The notes beneath the pieces were generated by a model, which made no database searches, was not told where the DNA came from, and worked only from the letters and a program-made list of their open reading frames with translations. Below are positions 7,864 to 15,861 of a DNA stretch of 64,000 nucleotides, piece after piece; positions within the stretch are counted from its first letter, which is position 1; each line of letters opens with the position of its first letter. This DNA is from Archangium violaceum. Lineage in GTDB: Bacteria; Myxococcota; Myxococcia; Myxococcales; Myxococcaceae. The stretch covers positions 12,010,001 to 12,074,000 of the forward strand of contig NZ_CP069396.1 of assembly GCF_016887565.1 (NCBI RefSeq), given 5' to 3'. A program made the position numbers and the translations under genes.

Positions 7864-8981
7864 TGCGCTTGCATGGCCTCTCCACCGGCCTGGCGCACAG
7901 CCCGGGTGGGTTCCGTTCGCGTCCCTCCTCCGCCCCTCTTCACCAGCTCTCCACCCTCCACAGGGCCCCCATCCGTCTTGTGCTCGACCGGCTTGCCCTC
8001 GTAGATGGCCTTGAGCCTCGCCGGAACGAGCCGGGCCGACACGACATGAATCAACCCGTCCGCCAGCTTGACGGCTCCGAAACCGAAAGCCATACCGGCC
8101 AGCACATCCACGACCCAGTGAATCTGTAGATACAACGTGGAGAAGATGATGGAGACGCAGTAGGCGACCATCGTCGTCTTGAAGACCCCATCCTTCTCCC
8201 GTCGGGCCAGCAGCAGCATCGCGAACGCGATGGACGTATGCATGCTCGGGAAGCAGTTCATCACGTTGACGAGCAGCGCGTTTTCATCCGTGAACTGGCG
8301 CTGAAGCAGATCCGGCTGATTGTTCACATACCAGACCTCGCGCAGGAGAATCAGATTGTAGAAAGGCAATATCAGAGGGAACTGCAGCAGGTGACCGGAC
8401 AGCGCGTAGGACAGCATCTTCTTGACGCTCTTCGTCCAGAAGCTCCGCACGATGCAGATCCACAGGGACACCACGAAGCTGTAGCTGTAGACCCACACCA
8501 TGAACTCATCCAGAGCCTTGCTGCTGAGCGTCCTGGCCCAGGCGCCGGTATTCAGCGGAATCGCCTGCATGAGCTCATCCCAATGCAAGGGATGTTTGTT
8601 GTTCTGGAACATCCAGTTCGCCAACTCCCACCACAAGGCGTTTCCGGCTCCGTAGAAGTAGTAGAACACGCCCAGGAGCGGAATCCCGAAGGCGAAGAAC
8701 CGCGTCCAGTCGATGTCGCTCTGGTCCTTGCGCACTCCCACCAGACAGACGGCCAGCAGGATCCAACACCCCTTGCTCCAGCCCCCAATCGCGCCGATTC
8801 GCCATATGAGAAATACGGAAAAGACCATGCCGTACATGGTCCAATCCTGCGATCCGACCCATTTTTCCAATTTCATCCTGAGCAAGGCAGCCCCCCACAC
8901 CTCCATCCCTAAATGCCCCAACACTTCCACCGAGGCCACCCCCCCATCCCCCATACGGCAAATACTTAAAACGAATTCCAT
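7860..8981 (-). CDS. PAP2-superfamily membrane protein (inositol-phosphorylceramide-synthase-like)
   Basis: About 373 residues with 7-8 hydrophobic segments. The conserved C(F)PSMH motif (about 242-247) and the later LQIHWVVD (H about 288, D about 292) are the second and third signatures of the PAP2 phosphatase/phosphotransferase fold, and the long N-terminal membrane part resembles the IPC-synthase/aureobasidin subgroup. Myxobacteria make sphingolipids and inositol lipids, so a phospholipid head-group exchange role is plausible but not proven. Base composition is lower in GC than neighbours. The start is uncertain: ATG 8981, 8954 and 8876 are all possible. The hydrophilic C-terminal tail overlaps a dispersed-repeat motif. 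Confidence 0.8.
   Translation of the reverse strand: MEFVLSICRMGDGGVASVEVLGHLGMEVWGAALLRMKLEKWVGSQDWTMYGMVFSVFLIWRIGAIGGWSKGCWILLAVCLVGVRKDQSDIDWTRFFAFGIPLLGVFYYFYGAGNALWWELANWMFQNNKHPLHWDELMQAIPLNTGAWARTLSSKALDEFMVWVYSYSFVVSLWICIVRSFWTKSVKKMLSYALSGHLLQFPLILPFYNLILLREVWYVNNQPDLLQRQFTDENALLVNVMNCFPSMHTSIAFAMLLLARREKDGVFKTTMVAYCVSIIFSTLYLQIHWVVDVLAGMAFGFGAVKLADGLIHVVSARLVPARLKAIYEGKPVEHKTDGGPVEGGELVKRGGGGTRTEPTRAVRQAGGEAMQAH
7866..7912 (+). repeat. short match to dispersed repeat family (inside PAP2 3' end)
   Basis: The run CCTCTCCACCGGCCTGGCGC and its flanks match the core of the dispersed repeats at 34,055, 44,105 and 51,585. Here it is only about 45 bp and is translated, on the other strand, as the hydrophilic tail of the PAP2 protein, so the tail may be repeat-derived. 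Confidence 0.4.
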
Positions 8982-9093
8982 CAAGATGATGCCAATTTTG
9001 AATCAGCCAACAGACCTACCTCCCCGCCGGCCATTCCCATCCGAGGCATGAGGGCCTCGAGCCAGTCCGCTCAGCCCATCCTGTGTTCGTGCC

Positions 9094-10503
9094 TCACGTC
9101 TCGAAGGCTCGGGTCAACCGGGCCATCGCCCCTGGGAGCGCTCGGAGCTTGAGCCGCCGGCCGCTCTCGTCGAAGGACTCGGAGAGGACCCGGGCATTCT
9201 CGTATACCTCGCCGATGCGCGCCTGGCGGGCGTAGGGAATCACCAGGTCCGCCTCGACCATGGAGCGCTCGAAGAACTCGATCACGGTCTGGCGGAGCGC
9301 CGCGACGTCATCCGGCGAGTGTGCCGAGAGGACAATCGCCTCGGGATGCCGCTGGAGCAGGGCCTCCCGAGCCTCGGGGGAGAGCCGGTCCGCCTTGTTG
9401 AACAACAGCCTGCTCGGGACGCCCTGCGCTCCGATCTCTCGGAGCACTCCGCGGGTGACCTCGAGCTGGGCCTCCCAGGTCGGGTCGGAGGCATCCACCA
9501 CGTAGAGCAACAGAGAGGCTTCCAGTGCCTCATCCAGTGTCGAACGGAAGGAGGCCACGAGGTCATGTGGCAGCTTCTGGATGAAGCCCACGGTGTCCGA
9601 GACCAGCACCCTTGGACGGGTCTCCGGTTGCAGTGCCCGCACCGTGGTGTCGAGGGTGGCGAAGAGCTGATCGGCGACCAGCACCTCGCTGCCCGTCAGG
9701 GCGCGCATGAGCGAGGACTTGCCCGCGTTGGTGTACCCGACCAGCGCCACCCGCAGCTGCTCCCTCCGGGCGTAGCGCCGGTGCTCCTGGTCCTGCTGGA
9801 TGGCCGCGAGCCCCTCGCGCAGTTCGGCGAGCCGGTCGCGAATCTTGCGACGATCGAGCTCCACCGCCGAATCACCGGAACCCCGACCTTGTTGGCGCTC
9901 ACGGCTCCCCGTCGACTCGCGCAGGCGCGGGGCGAGGTAGTTGAGCCGTGCGAGCTCGACCTGCATCTTCGCTTCACGGCTCCGCGCGTGGCGGTGGAAG
10001 ATGTCCACGATGACACCGGTGCGGTCGAGCACCTGTGCGCCGGTGGCCCGCTCGAGGTTGCGCAGCTGGCTGGGCGAGAGCTCATGGTCGACCACCACCA
10101 CCGTGGGCAGTGCCGCGGCTTGCGCTTCGTCGGCCTCGGCTGCCGGTTCCTCCACGGAGCCCTCCTCTCCCGTCTCCTCCTCTCCCGCCTCCCCTTCCCC
10201 CGTCTCCTCTTCTCCCGCCTCCCAGCGCTCGCGAGCCTTCGACTTTCGCTCCTGCGCCCCCGAAGGCACGGTGCCACGCCCCCCGGTGAGACTGGCCAGC
10301 TCCTTGAGCTTTCCGGTACCGAGGACCGTCCCCGACGCAACGCTTTCGCGACGCTGGGTCACGGTCCCGGCGACCTCGTAGCCGAGGGTGTGCACCAACC
10401 GCCCGAGCTCGGCGAGGTCGGCGGCGTGTTCGGTATCCGAGACGCCGGGCAGCTGGACACCCACCAGCACGGCGAGAGGGCGCATGGAAGAGGATTTCGA
10501 CAT
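9094..10503 (-). CDS. hflX: GTPase HflX with acidic insertion
   Basis: A 469-residue ribosome-associated GTPase of the TRAFAC/Obg-HflX class that splits stalled or stressed ribosomes. An N-terminal HflX domain (about 8-190, LGTGKLKEL, VVVDHELSPSQLRNLE, RTGVIVDIFHRHARS) precedes a basic coiled linker and the G domain: G1 GYTNAGKSS 256-264, G3 DTVGF 303-307, G4 NKAD 369-372. Residues 82-130 are an unusual Glu/Gly-rich insertion of near-repeats (GEEETGE, GEGEAGEEE) inside the N-terminal domain. AAGGGG precedes the ATG. A crystallin-like remnant lies immediately upstream on the same strand, within 50 bp. Confidence 0.95.
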   Translation of the reverse strand: MSKSSSMRPLAVLVGVQLPGVSDTEHAADLAELGRLVHTLGYEVAGTVTQRRESVASGTVLGTGKLKELASLTGGRGTVPSGAQERKSKARERWEAGEEETGEGEAGEEETGEEGSVEEPAAEADEAQAAALPTVVVVDHELSPSQLRNLERATGAQVLDRTGVIVDIFHRHARSREAKMQVELARLNYLAPRLRESTGSRERQQGRGSGDSAVELDRRKIRDRLAELREGLAAIQQDQEHRRYARREQLRVALVGYTNAGKSSLMRALTGSEVLVADQLFATLDTTVRALQPETRPRVLVSDTVGFIQKLPHDLVASFRSTLDEALEASLLLYVVDASDPTWEAQLEVTRGVLREIGAQGVPSRLLFNKADRLSPEAREALLQRHPEAIVLSAHSPDDVAALRQTVIEFFERSMVEADLVIPYARQARIGEVYENARVLSESFDESGRRLKLRALPGAMARLTRAFET

Positions 10504-10548
10504 GACCCCTTCGTAACATACCCCCCCAGGACCTGCCGTCCTGACCCT

Positions 10549-11036
10549 CTATTTGACGGCGGCTTTCTTCCTGACGATGAGCGAGGCCGCCTTGTCGTTC
10601 CAGCCCGCGCCTACCAGACAACTGTTGGTGCCGGTCGTGTAGGAGGCCTGGTCGAAATAACCGCCGTCGTACAGAACGGCTTCGTACCCGTCCGCCACTT
10701 GCAGCGATGAAATGACATCAGGGCTCAGACCCAGGGAACGCATGGCTTCTTCGTTGTAGCTACCCACTGGGAGATTGATCCCCGGGCTGGTGAAGTTGCA
10801 ATCGAGGTCGCTCAGCTTGTAGCGACCCATCCAGAAGCCCGCGCCCCAGACCCCGGAGTAATTACAATCCTTGAAGACAGCAACAGGATCCCTTGGCTTG
10901 GCGGTGCCCCCGCGGGTACCCAGGACAAGACCGTGTTGCCCGGTTGCGCATCAGCGCTGACAACGGCGGCTTGGACCGCGGTGGCCTCGGCTCCATGGAC
11001 CTTGGAGCGCATGGCGCTGTTGCTCGCCGTGTCCAC
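10549..11036 (-). pseudogene. beta/gamma-crystallin-domain protein, N-terminally frameshifted or truncated
   Basis: In one frame, 10,549-10,950 encodes two Greek-key motifs: VAVFKDCNYSGVWGAGFWMG...LSDLDCN and YEAVLYDGGYFDQ...CLVGAGWNDKAASLIV, together a single beta/gamma-crystallin domain (Ca-binding, usually secreted in bacteria). The domain has no in-frame start: the frame closes at TGA 10,951-10,953, and the only ATG (10,830) would remove the first motif. Upstream, 10,812-11,036 is open in another frame (MDTASNSAMRSKVHG...). A single indel near 10,900 would join the two, so this is either a frameshifted gene or a truncated relic. No signal peptide is visible. Confidence 0.6.
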
Positions 11037-11158
11037 ATTAGATGGAGCCGGGTGAGGACTTGATGGCCATCAACCCGAAGGTGGGCAGCGTGTGTGACTC
11101 CGGCCTGCTGCTGCTGGGCCGCGGGAACTACACCCCCGCGAGCTGTATGGTGGATGGG

Positions 11159-12481
11159 ATGACAACGGTACGGACAGGACGCTGGCCTCGCGGGTTCGCT
11201 CTTGGCGTCATGCTGCTCGTGCTGGGCGGGGTTCCTTCCGCTCGGGCGCAGACGTGGAGCGAGTGGAGGATGGACTCGGCGGGCCCCGAGGGACCCGTCC
11301 TGTTTCCCGTCAATGTCTCCTTGTGGCCGGCTCTCTCCACCAACCAGCGATTCGTGGGCCCCTACGTCCACAACCTCCTGTCGCTCGGACTGGTCATCGA
11401 CCATCCCTACCTGCTCTCGGGCGTGCAGGCCGCCCTGGGCGGAGCCCTGGTGGAAACCTCCATGAGGGGGGGGCAGGTCGCGCTCGGACTCGCGGCGGCG
11501 GGCAGTGACGTCACGGGTCTCCAGGTGGGCGGTTTTGGCGCAATGGCGCAGCACTCGCTCTTCGGGCTGCAGGTGTCTCCGGGGCTCGCGATCCTCGGGG
11601 AGTCGGACACGAGTCTCTTCTCCCGGGTGAAGGACTTCCGGTATCGGAGGAGGTCACCCGGAAGCGTGGGCCTCCAGCTGGGCGGACTTGGAGCGCTCAT
11701 GACGAATGACGGCACGCTCGAGGGAATCCAGCTCGCGGGGGGCGCCGCCTACATCCGGAATCTCCAGGGAATGCAGGCCGCGGGTCTCCTCGCCTGGTCG
11801 GAGACGGAGCACACCGGCCTGCAAGTGGCTTCCTTCACGAAGGCCCGGAAGATGCGAGGCCTCCAGTTGGGGCTCGTCAACGTCGTGGACGAGTTGGCCG
11901 GAGTGCAACTGGGCCTCGTCAATGTGTCGAGAACACCGCGGGGTCTCCGCCTGGGACTGGTGAACTGGGTGGCGGGCTTCCCCTCCTCCTGGGAGATAGG
12001 GGCGAACGACACCGTGCCGCTCCAGGTCGCCTGGCGCACGGGGACTCCCGGGCTGTACTCCCTGGTGGGTGTGGGCTTGATGGGGCTGGAGGGGCCACGT
12101 CCCTCGGCCCTGGCGGGGTTGGGCACGAGCGTGGCCGTGGGAGCGCGCGTCTCCTTCTCGCCCGAGCTCGTCTACACCCACGCCTGGCGGCTGGCTCCGG
12201 CCAGCACGGTGGCGCGGGTGCTTCAGGTGCGGCTCCCCGTGCGCTGGGAGGTGCGGGAGGGGCTGTGGTTGCACGTGGGCCCCACCTTGAACGCGGGCAG
12301 GTTCGACAGCTCGGCCCCCGGCTACCTGCCGCTCCTGAAACGCCTGGACGTGGGAGGGCGCCCCGTGCATCTCTGGCCCGGGCTCTTCGCGGGTGTGGGC
12401 TTCCGGCTGCCCTGGCCACGCGTGGAGCAGCCGAGCTTCCAGGCGCGGTCTTCCTGTCCTCCCTGGCCGTGCTTAGCGTGA
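11159..12481 (+). CDS. LA_2272-type surface repeat protein
   Basis: About 440 residues with a signal peptide (MTTVRTGRWPRGFALGVMLLVLGGVPSARA). The centre is a series of short repeats of the form G-hydrophobic-Q-x-(G/A)-x-(V/L)-N, for example GLQVGGFG, GIQLAGGA, GMQAAGLL, GLQVASFT, GLQLGLVN, GVQLGLVN, GLRLGLVN; this is the pattern of LA_2272-type surface repeat proteins. The C-terminal 180 residues look like outer-membrane strands. The frame is open back to 11,042, but only the ATG at 11,159 gives a signal peptide, with GGATGGG just upstream. Function is unknown. It is followed after 4 bp by the Mpo1-like gene, so translation is probably coupled. Confidence 0.75.
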   Translation: MTTVRTGRWPRGFALGVMLLVLGGVPSARAQTWSEWRMDSAGPEGPVLFPVNVSLWPALSTNQRFVGPYVHNLLSLGLVIDHPYLLSGVQAALGGALVETSMRGGQVALGLAAAGSDVTGLQVGGFGAMAQHSLFGLQVSPGLAILGESDTSLFSRVKDFRYRRRSPGSVGLQLGGLGALMTNDGTLEGIQLAGGAAYIRNLQGMQAAGLLAWSETEHTGLQVASFTKARKMRGLQLGLVNVVDELAGVQLGLVNVSRTPRGLRLGLVNWVAGFPSSWEIGANDTVPLQVAWRTGTPGLYSLVGVGLMGLEGPRPSALAGLGTSVAVGARVSFSPELVYTHAWRLAPASTVARVLQVRLPVRWEVREGLWLHVGPTLNAGRFDSSAPGYLPLLKRLDVGGRPVHLWPGLFAGVGFRLPWPRVEQPSFQARSSCPPWPCLA

Positions 12482-12485
12482 GCGC

Positions 12486-12791
12486 ATGCTCGGCAATCGC
12501 ACGTCGGCGGAGTGGGTGGCTGAGTACTCGAAGAGCCACACCCATACGGTCAACCGCTTCTGCCACACCCTCGGCATCCCGATGATTGCCGCCTCGGTGC
12601 CGTTCGCGGTCGCCTCGCCCTTCGTCCCGGGACTGTGGAAGCTCCCCGTCGGTCTCTTCGTGGTGGGCTGGACCTTCCAGTTCGTGGGCCACGCCTTCGA
12701 GCGCAAGCCTCCCGAGTTCCTGAAGGACTGGCGCTTCCTCTTCGTGGGGCTGCGGTGGTGGGTGGCCAAGGTGGCCGGCCCAGGCCCCTGA
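12486..12791 (+). CDS. Mpo1-like (DUF962) membrane protein
   Basis: A 101-residue protein of the DUF962/Mpo1 family. The yeast member is an Fe(II)-dependent dioxygenase in 2-hydroxy fatty acid alpha-oxidation. Conserved features visible are SHTHTVNRFCHTLGIP (histidine cluster, about 17-32), two hydrophobic segments (about 32-50 and 54-70), and the signature FVGHAFERKPPEFL. Start and length agree with bacterial homologues. It begins 4 bp after the upstream stop. Whether the bacterial protein has the same activity is not established. Confidence 0.85.
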   Translation: MLGNRTSAEWVAEYSKSHTHTVNRFCHTLGIPMIAASVPFAVASPFVPGLWKLPVGLFVVGWTFQFVGHAFERKPPEFLKDWRFLFVGLRWWVAKVAGPGP

Positions 12792-12806
12792 CTCTCCAGG
12801 GTGAGT

Positions 12807-13610
12807 CTACCCGCCGGTCACCTGGATGTTGTAGGCGACGTCCTTCGACTCGGCCTCGCGGATCCACGCGATCAACCCCTCCGCCAGCGCTCCGGGGTGG
12901 AGGATGAGCTTGCCCAGGTCGGCCACGACCTGGTCATGCGTTTCGATGAGGGGCCCCCATTTCTCCTGGGGCAGCGGCGCGAGGATCTCGGCCAGCAACC
13001 AGGCTCCCTCGCGCGCGGCATCCATCGCGAAGTTGAACACCGCGTTCTCCCCATCGGGGCTGATGGCCTCGAGGCGCTTCAAGCGGGGAGAGACCTCGCC
13101 GAGCTCCACTTCAATCACGGCGACGAGCCGCGACAGGAGGGCGTTGATCCGGTGGAAGTCCTCCTTCAACGCGGCCAGCTGCGGACCAGGCGCCACGGTC
13201 GCCGCGGCGATGCCGAGGTCCAGATTGATGTGGGCGTTCATCCCCAGCAGCAGGTGCTGAAGGACCAACGGGGAGTCCTGATCCAGGGCGTCGAAGGCCA
13301 TCTTCCACGACTTCGTCGGAGTGCCACCGGAGGACCAGGTATTCCAGGCGGCCAGGAAGCGGCTGGCGAAGACCACGTCCAGCCGCGCCATGCGGGCGTT
13401 GTCCTGGAAGACATTGCCCGCGATGAGCGCTCGCCTCACGTTGACGGTGACCCGCTCGTAGAGCGCGGTGAAGTAACCGATGCGCGAAGGATTCCGCAGC
13501 GACTGGTCGATGATGTCATTGGCCTGCTGGATGACCTCGTCGATGGTCGTGGGCGGAGCGGGAGACGGAGATGGGGCGGGAGCAAGGGACGGAGAGGAGG
13601 ACGGAGCCAT
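12807..13610 (-). CDS. DUF5995-family protein
   Basis: About 267 residues from ATG 13,610. After a short Pro/Ser-rich leader, the body is alpha-helical (TIDEVIQQANDIIDQSLRNPSRIGYFTALYERVTVNVRRAL...). The block PLVLQHLLLGMNAHINLDLGIAAA is the most conserved part of DUF5995 proteins. The role is unknown. The frame is open to 13,751 but crosses low-complexity sequence, and no ribosome site supports a longer form. It is convergent with the Mpo1-like gene (15 bp between stops). Confidence 0.75.
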   Translation of the reverse strand: MAPSSSPSLAPAPSPSPAPPTTIDEVIQQANDIIDQSLRNPSRIGYFTALYERVTVNVRRALIAGNVFQDNARMARLDVVFASRFLAAWNTWSSGGTPTKSWKMAFDALDQDSPLVLQHLLLGMNAHINLDLGIAAATVAPGPQLAALKEDFHRINALLSRLVAVIEVELGEVSPRLKRLEAISPDGENAVFNFAMDAAREGAWLLAEILAPLPQEKWGPLIETHDQVVADLGKLILHPGALAEGLIAWIREAESKDVAYNIQVTGG

Positions 13611-13759
13611 GGGTCCCGATAGCACGGAATCGAAGAAGAGCACTTCAGCCGGCGGAGCCTGGAGGACGCCCGGCGAGTGGCTATTCGAGCTCCGCGGCCA
13701 AAGCGACGAGCCGAGCGGGCGCTCGTCTGTCTCGGCAGCCGCTCCATCCATCCGGAGCC

Positions 13760-13815
13760 GAGTGGGTTCGACTCAAGGCGGCGGGCAACCTCTATTGGAG
13801 GCGGCGGGAATCGAA
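13760..13815 (-). repeat. 56-bp repeat, copy A, beginning with a tRNA 3'-end fragment
   Basis: Read on the minus strand it begins TTCGATTCCCGCCGCCTCCA, i.e. the T-loop, T-stem 3' strand and acceptor 3' strand of a tRNA (best fit a class II tRNA such as Ser), with about 36 bp of further sequence. The T-stem 5' strand (GCGGG) is also present just outside the repeat. No 5' acceptor half (GGAGGCG) is found upstream, so this is a fragment, not a tRNA gene. Copy B at 33,843-33,898 matches at 55 of 56 positions in the opposite orientation. tRNA 3' ends are common integrase targets, so these look like attachment-site scars. Confidence 0.7.
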
Positions 13816-13983
13816 CCCGCCGCCGGATGCCACCGGCGAGAGCGCTCCAGCCGCGGAGTCGTCTGGTCCGCGACCCGGCCCCATCCACTCGCGGCGTGCG
13901 CTCCTGCCAGTGGATCCTGCATGTCCTCTGATGAGGGACGCATGAAGGACACCCTCCTCTCCGGACCCATCACGCCGTGAGCC

Positions 13984-14897
13984 CTATGCCTCTCGGCGTA
14001 GTGGGGGGAAGACGATGGGCTCCAACTGGTACGTCGTGTACCGGTCGAGCATGGGGGGAGGCTCCCCGGGCTGGAGTGGGGGCAGCTCGAGGGCGTGTTG
14101 TCCGGGGTTCTCCGGGTCGTACCACACGCGCACGTCCTCGGCCCCCGCGAGCGCCTGGAGGGCCTGGTCCTGCCGTCGCACCCCCGACAGGTGGGCCCGG
14201 CGCTCCGCTCGCGATCTACCGGGCTCATGGCCACTCGGGTCATCCGCGAGAACGAATGCATGAGCTTCACCGCGAACACGAACCGGGTCGAGTCCACCTC
14301 GAACCCATAGGAGATGTACGAGGCGTCTCCTGTCCCCACGATATGACCGAACCGGGCCAGGGCGGGGAGCCAGCCCGACGCCTCCTGTCGGGCCGCGGTG
14401 GTGAGGTACCGGCGGCGCCGCAGGAAGGGGAGCCGCTCATCCCAGCGGTCGATGTGGGCGAGGACCTCCTCCGCGCTCGCGGTGAACGGGCGCACGACGG
14501 CGGGGCGTGTCCCGAGCCGGTGCAGTGGCCGCTTCATCATCTCTCCGAGGAGCGGATCGAGGATCTCGTGCTGGTGGGGCTGGGCGACGCTGTAGCGCAC
14601 CCGGAAAGGGCGGGGCATGGCGAGCCCGTCGTACCACTCGGAGGGGTGTCCTTTGCCCAGGACCCGGCCCCGCTCGTCCCAGGGCGTGTCGTAGAAGAAG
14701 CAGTGCTCGAGCGCTCCCACGGTGTAGCCGTAGAGGAACAGCGTCTCGTCGTAGTACTCCAGCCAGCCATGGAGGATCGCGTCGGCCTCCCGCGTGGGCC
14801 CGGTGAGTGGCCTGGCGTGCTGGTCGGGCAGCTTGCTGTACCAGGTGTTGATGTCCGCCAGAATCGTCCGCGTCTCGGGCAGGGAAGGAGGGTTCAT
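13984..14897 (-). pseudogene. hypothetical protein, frameshifted near 14,215
   Basis: From ATG 14,897 the protein (MNPPSLPETRTILADINTWY...) reads well for about 225 residues, rich in aromatic and charged residues (EADAILHGWLEYYDETLFLYGYTVG). It then becomes Arg/Pro-rich nonsense after MSPVD. The adjacent frame carries a sensible continuation (RAERRAHLSGVRRQDQALQ...DVRVWYDPENPGQ...FPPLRREA) to a stop at 13,984. One indel near 14,215-14,230 restores a protein of about 300 residues. The family is not recognised. The cause may be a real mutation or a base-calling error. Confidence 0.6.
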
Positions 14898-15156
14898 GGG
14901 CAAGGTCCGTTCACGCAGTCTAGCGTCGGGCGGTTTCCTGGCACGTCCTCGCGCCTCGCCCCGTGTTGAGTTGCCGCAGCAGGCAGTCCGCCGAGCGATA
15001 TCCAACCCCGCCCTGGACGGCGTGGCATGCCCCCAGTACGCGCGCGCGGCTTCTGCCACGGTCTCCAGCACCTCTGCGGCTGCCGCAATGGCCTCTGGCG
15101 TCAAAGGCAGCCTTCCATGCACTTCAAGCTGGCGGAGGACGTCCAGCAACTGCTCG
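14898..15156 (-). other. small open frame of doubtful coding value
   Basis: An open frame from 15,194 reads MRMVATTSECTCVEQLLDV and a helix-like stretch (LEVHGRLPLTPEAIAAAAEVLETVAEAARAYWG) before joining the start of the frameshifted gene. It may be the tail of a small helical protein. No ribosome site and no family are recognised. Confidence 0.25.
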
Positions 15157-15369
15157 ACGCATGTACACTCCGAGGTTGTCGCCACCATTCGCAACCGTCA
15201 CGCCCGCGACGGCCAGCACCTGGGAGTGAGTCCGACGCTCCATTTGCTGCTCCACAGTCTTTGCCTGCCCTTCCTCCGTTGGGCCAGCCCCTCGGGCCCG
15301 CATCTGCGCGCTGAGCTTGCTCACGCCAAGAATGAGCGGCACGACGCCCAAGAGCGCGATGTACCCCTC
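15157..15369 (-). pseudogene. CadD-like cadmium-resistance transporter remnant
   Basis: The frame EGYIALLGVVPLILGVSKLSAQ...VLAVAGVTVANGGDNLGVYM matches the conserved core of CadD-family transporters (a GxxPxxLGxxKL helix, then T-x-ANGGDNxGVY). The N-terminal helices and everything after VYM are missing. Upstream sequence on the same strand has a dispersed-repeat fragment fused to it. It is a dead fragment of a membrane protein of about 200 residues. Confidence 0.6.
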
Positions 15370-15429
15370 TGGGCAGGTGCATGCTGCCAGCCCGCGCGAT
15401 CTCACACCAGACTGCCCTGCATGCGGGTC

Positions 15430-15535
15430 CGCTCCTGGATGGGGAGAGGCAAGCCCAGTGAGAGGTCTGGACAGGAGGGCGGCAGGGGCGTGGGCTTCTG
15501 GGGCACCCCTGAAGCCAACCTCGCACACTGAGCGG
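15430..15535 (-). repeat. dispersed repeat family, partial copy
   Basis: On the minus strand the segment beginning GTGCCCCAGAAGCCCACGCC and continuing CTGCCGCC matches the first part of the repeat at 34,055-34,175 with few mismatches and then diverges. It sits at the break of the CadD remnant and of the truncated small gene that follows. Confidence 0.4.
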
Positions 15536-15715
15536 GTCGTCCCAGAACCGCGCGCCGGGCTTCTCGGCCCGCACGGAATAGTGGAAGGGTCGGCCGGGCT
15601 CCGGCCGATGCTTCAGGAGGAGACCGGGATGCCGCCGCTTCATCTCCTCGAAGAGCGGCTCCGCCACCGTCCCGTCCGGAACCGAGAAAAAGAAGATGTA
15701 GGTCGAGTCATCCAT
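15530..15715 (-). pseudogene. 5' fragment of a small hypothetical gene
   Basis: MDDSTYIFFFSVPDGTVAEP...FHYSVRAEKPGARFWDDP reads well for about 62 residues from ATG 15,715. It then continues in frame into dispersed-repeat sequence with no protein character. This looks like a gene cut by the repeat. No family is recognised and no ribosome site is clear. Confidence 0.4.
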
Positions 15716-15861
15716 CGCGCGAGCATGGGACCCCCGCTGAAACTCCGGAGCGTGGAGGGGCGGCCACGAGATTCATGAACCCAGAGTATGAATGGGTTCA
15801 CAGCTGTTCCAAGTAGGACTAGAAGGGAGCCGCCACCCGCCATCCCACCAGGGAGCTGTCC

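Noticed and set aside
8238-8912. Plus-strand 224-codon frame
   Set aside because: It is antisense to the PAP2 membrane gene, which has both catalytic motifs.
10504-10548. Rho-independent terminator between the crystallin remnant and hflX
   Set aside because: Only a 5-bp stem (AGGAC/GTCCT) followed by a G-run, with no T-tract.
13760-13880. Complete tRNA gene
   Set aside because: Only the T-arm and 3' acceptor strand are present; no matching 5' acceptor half or anticodon arm is found.
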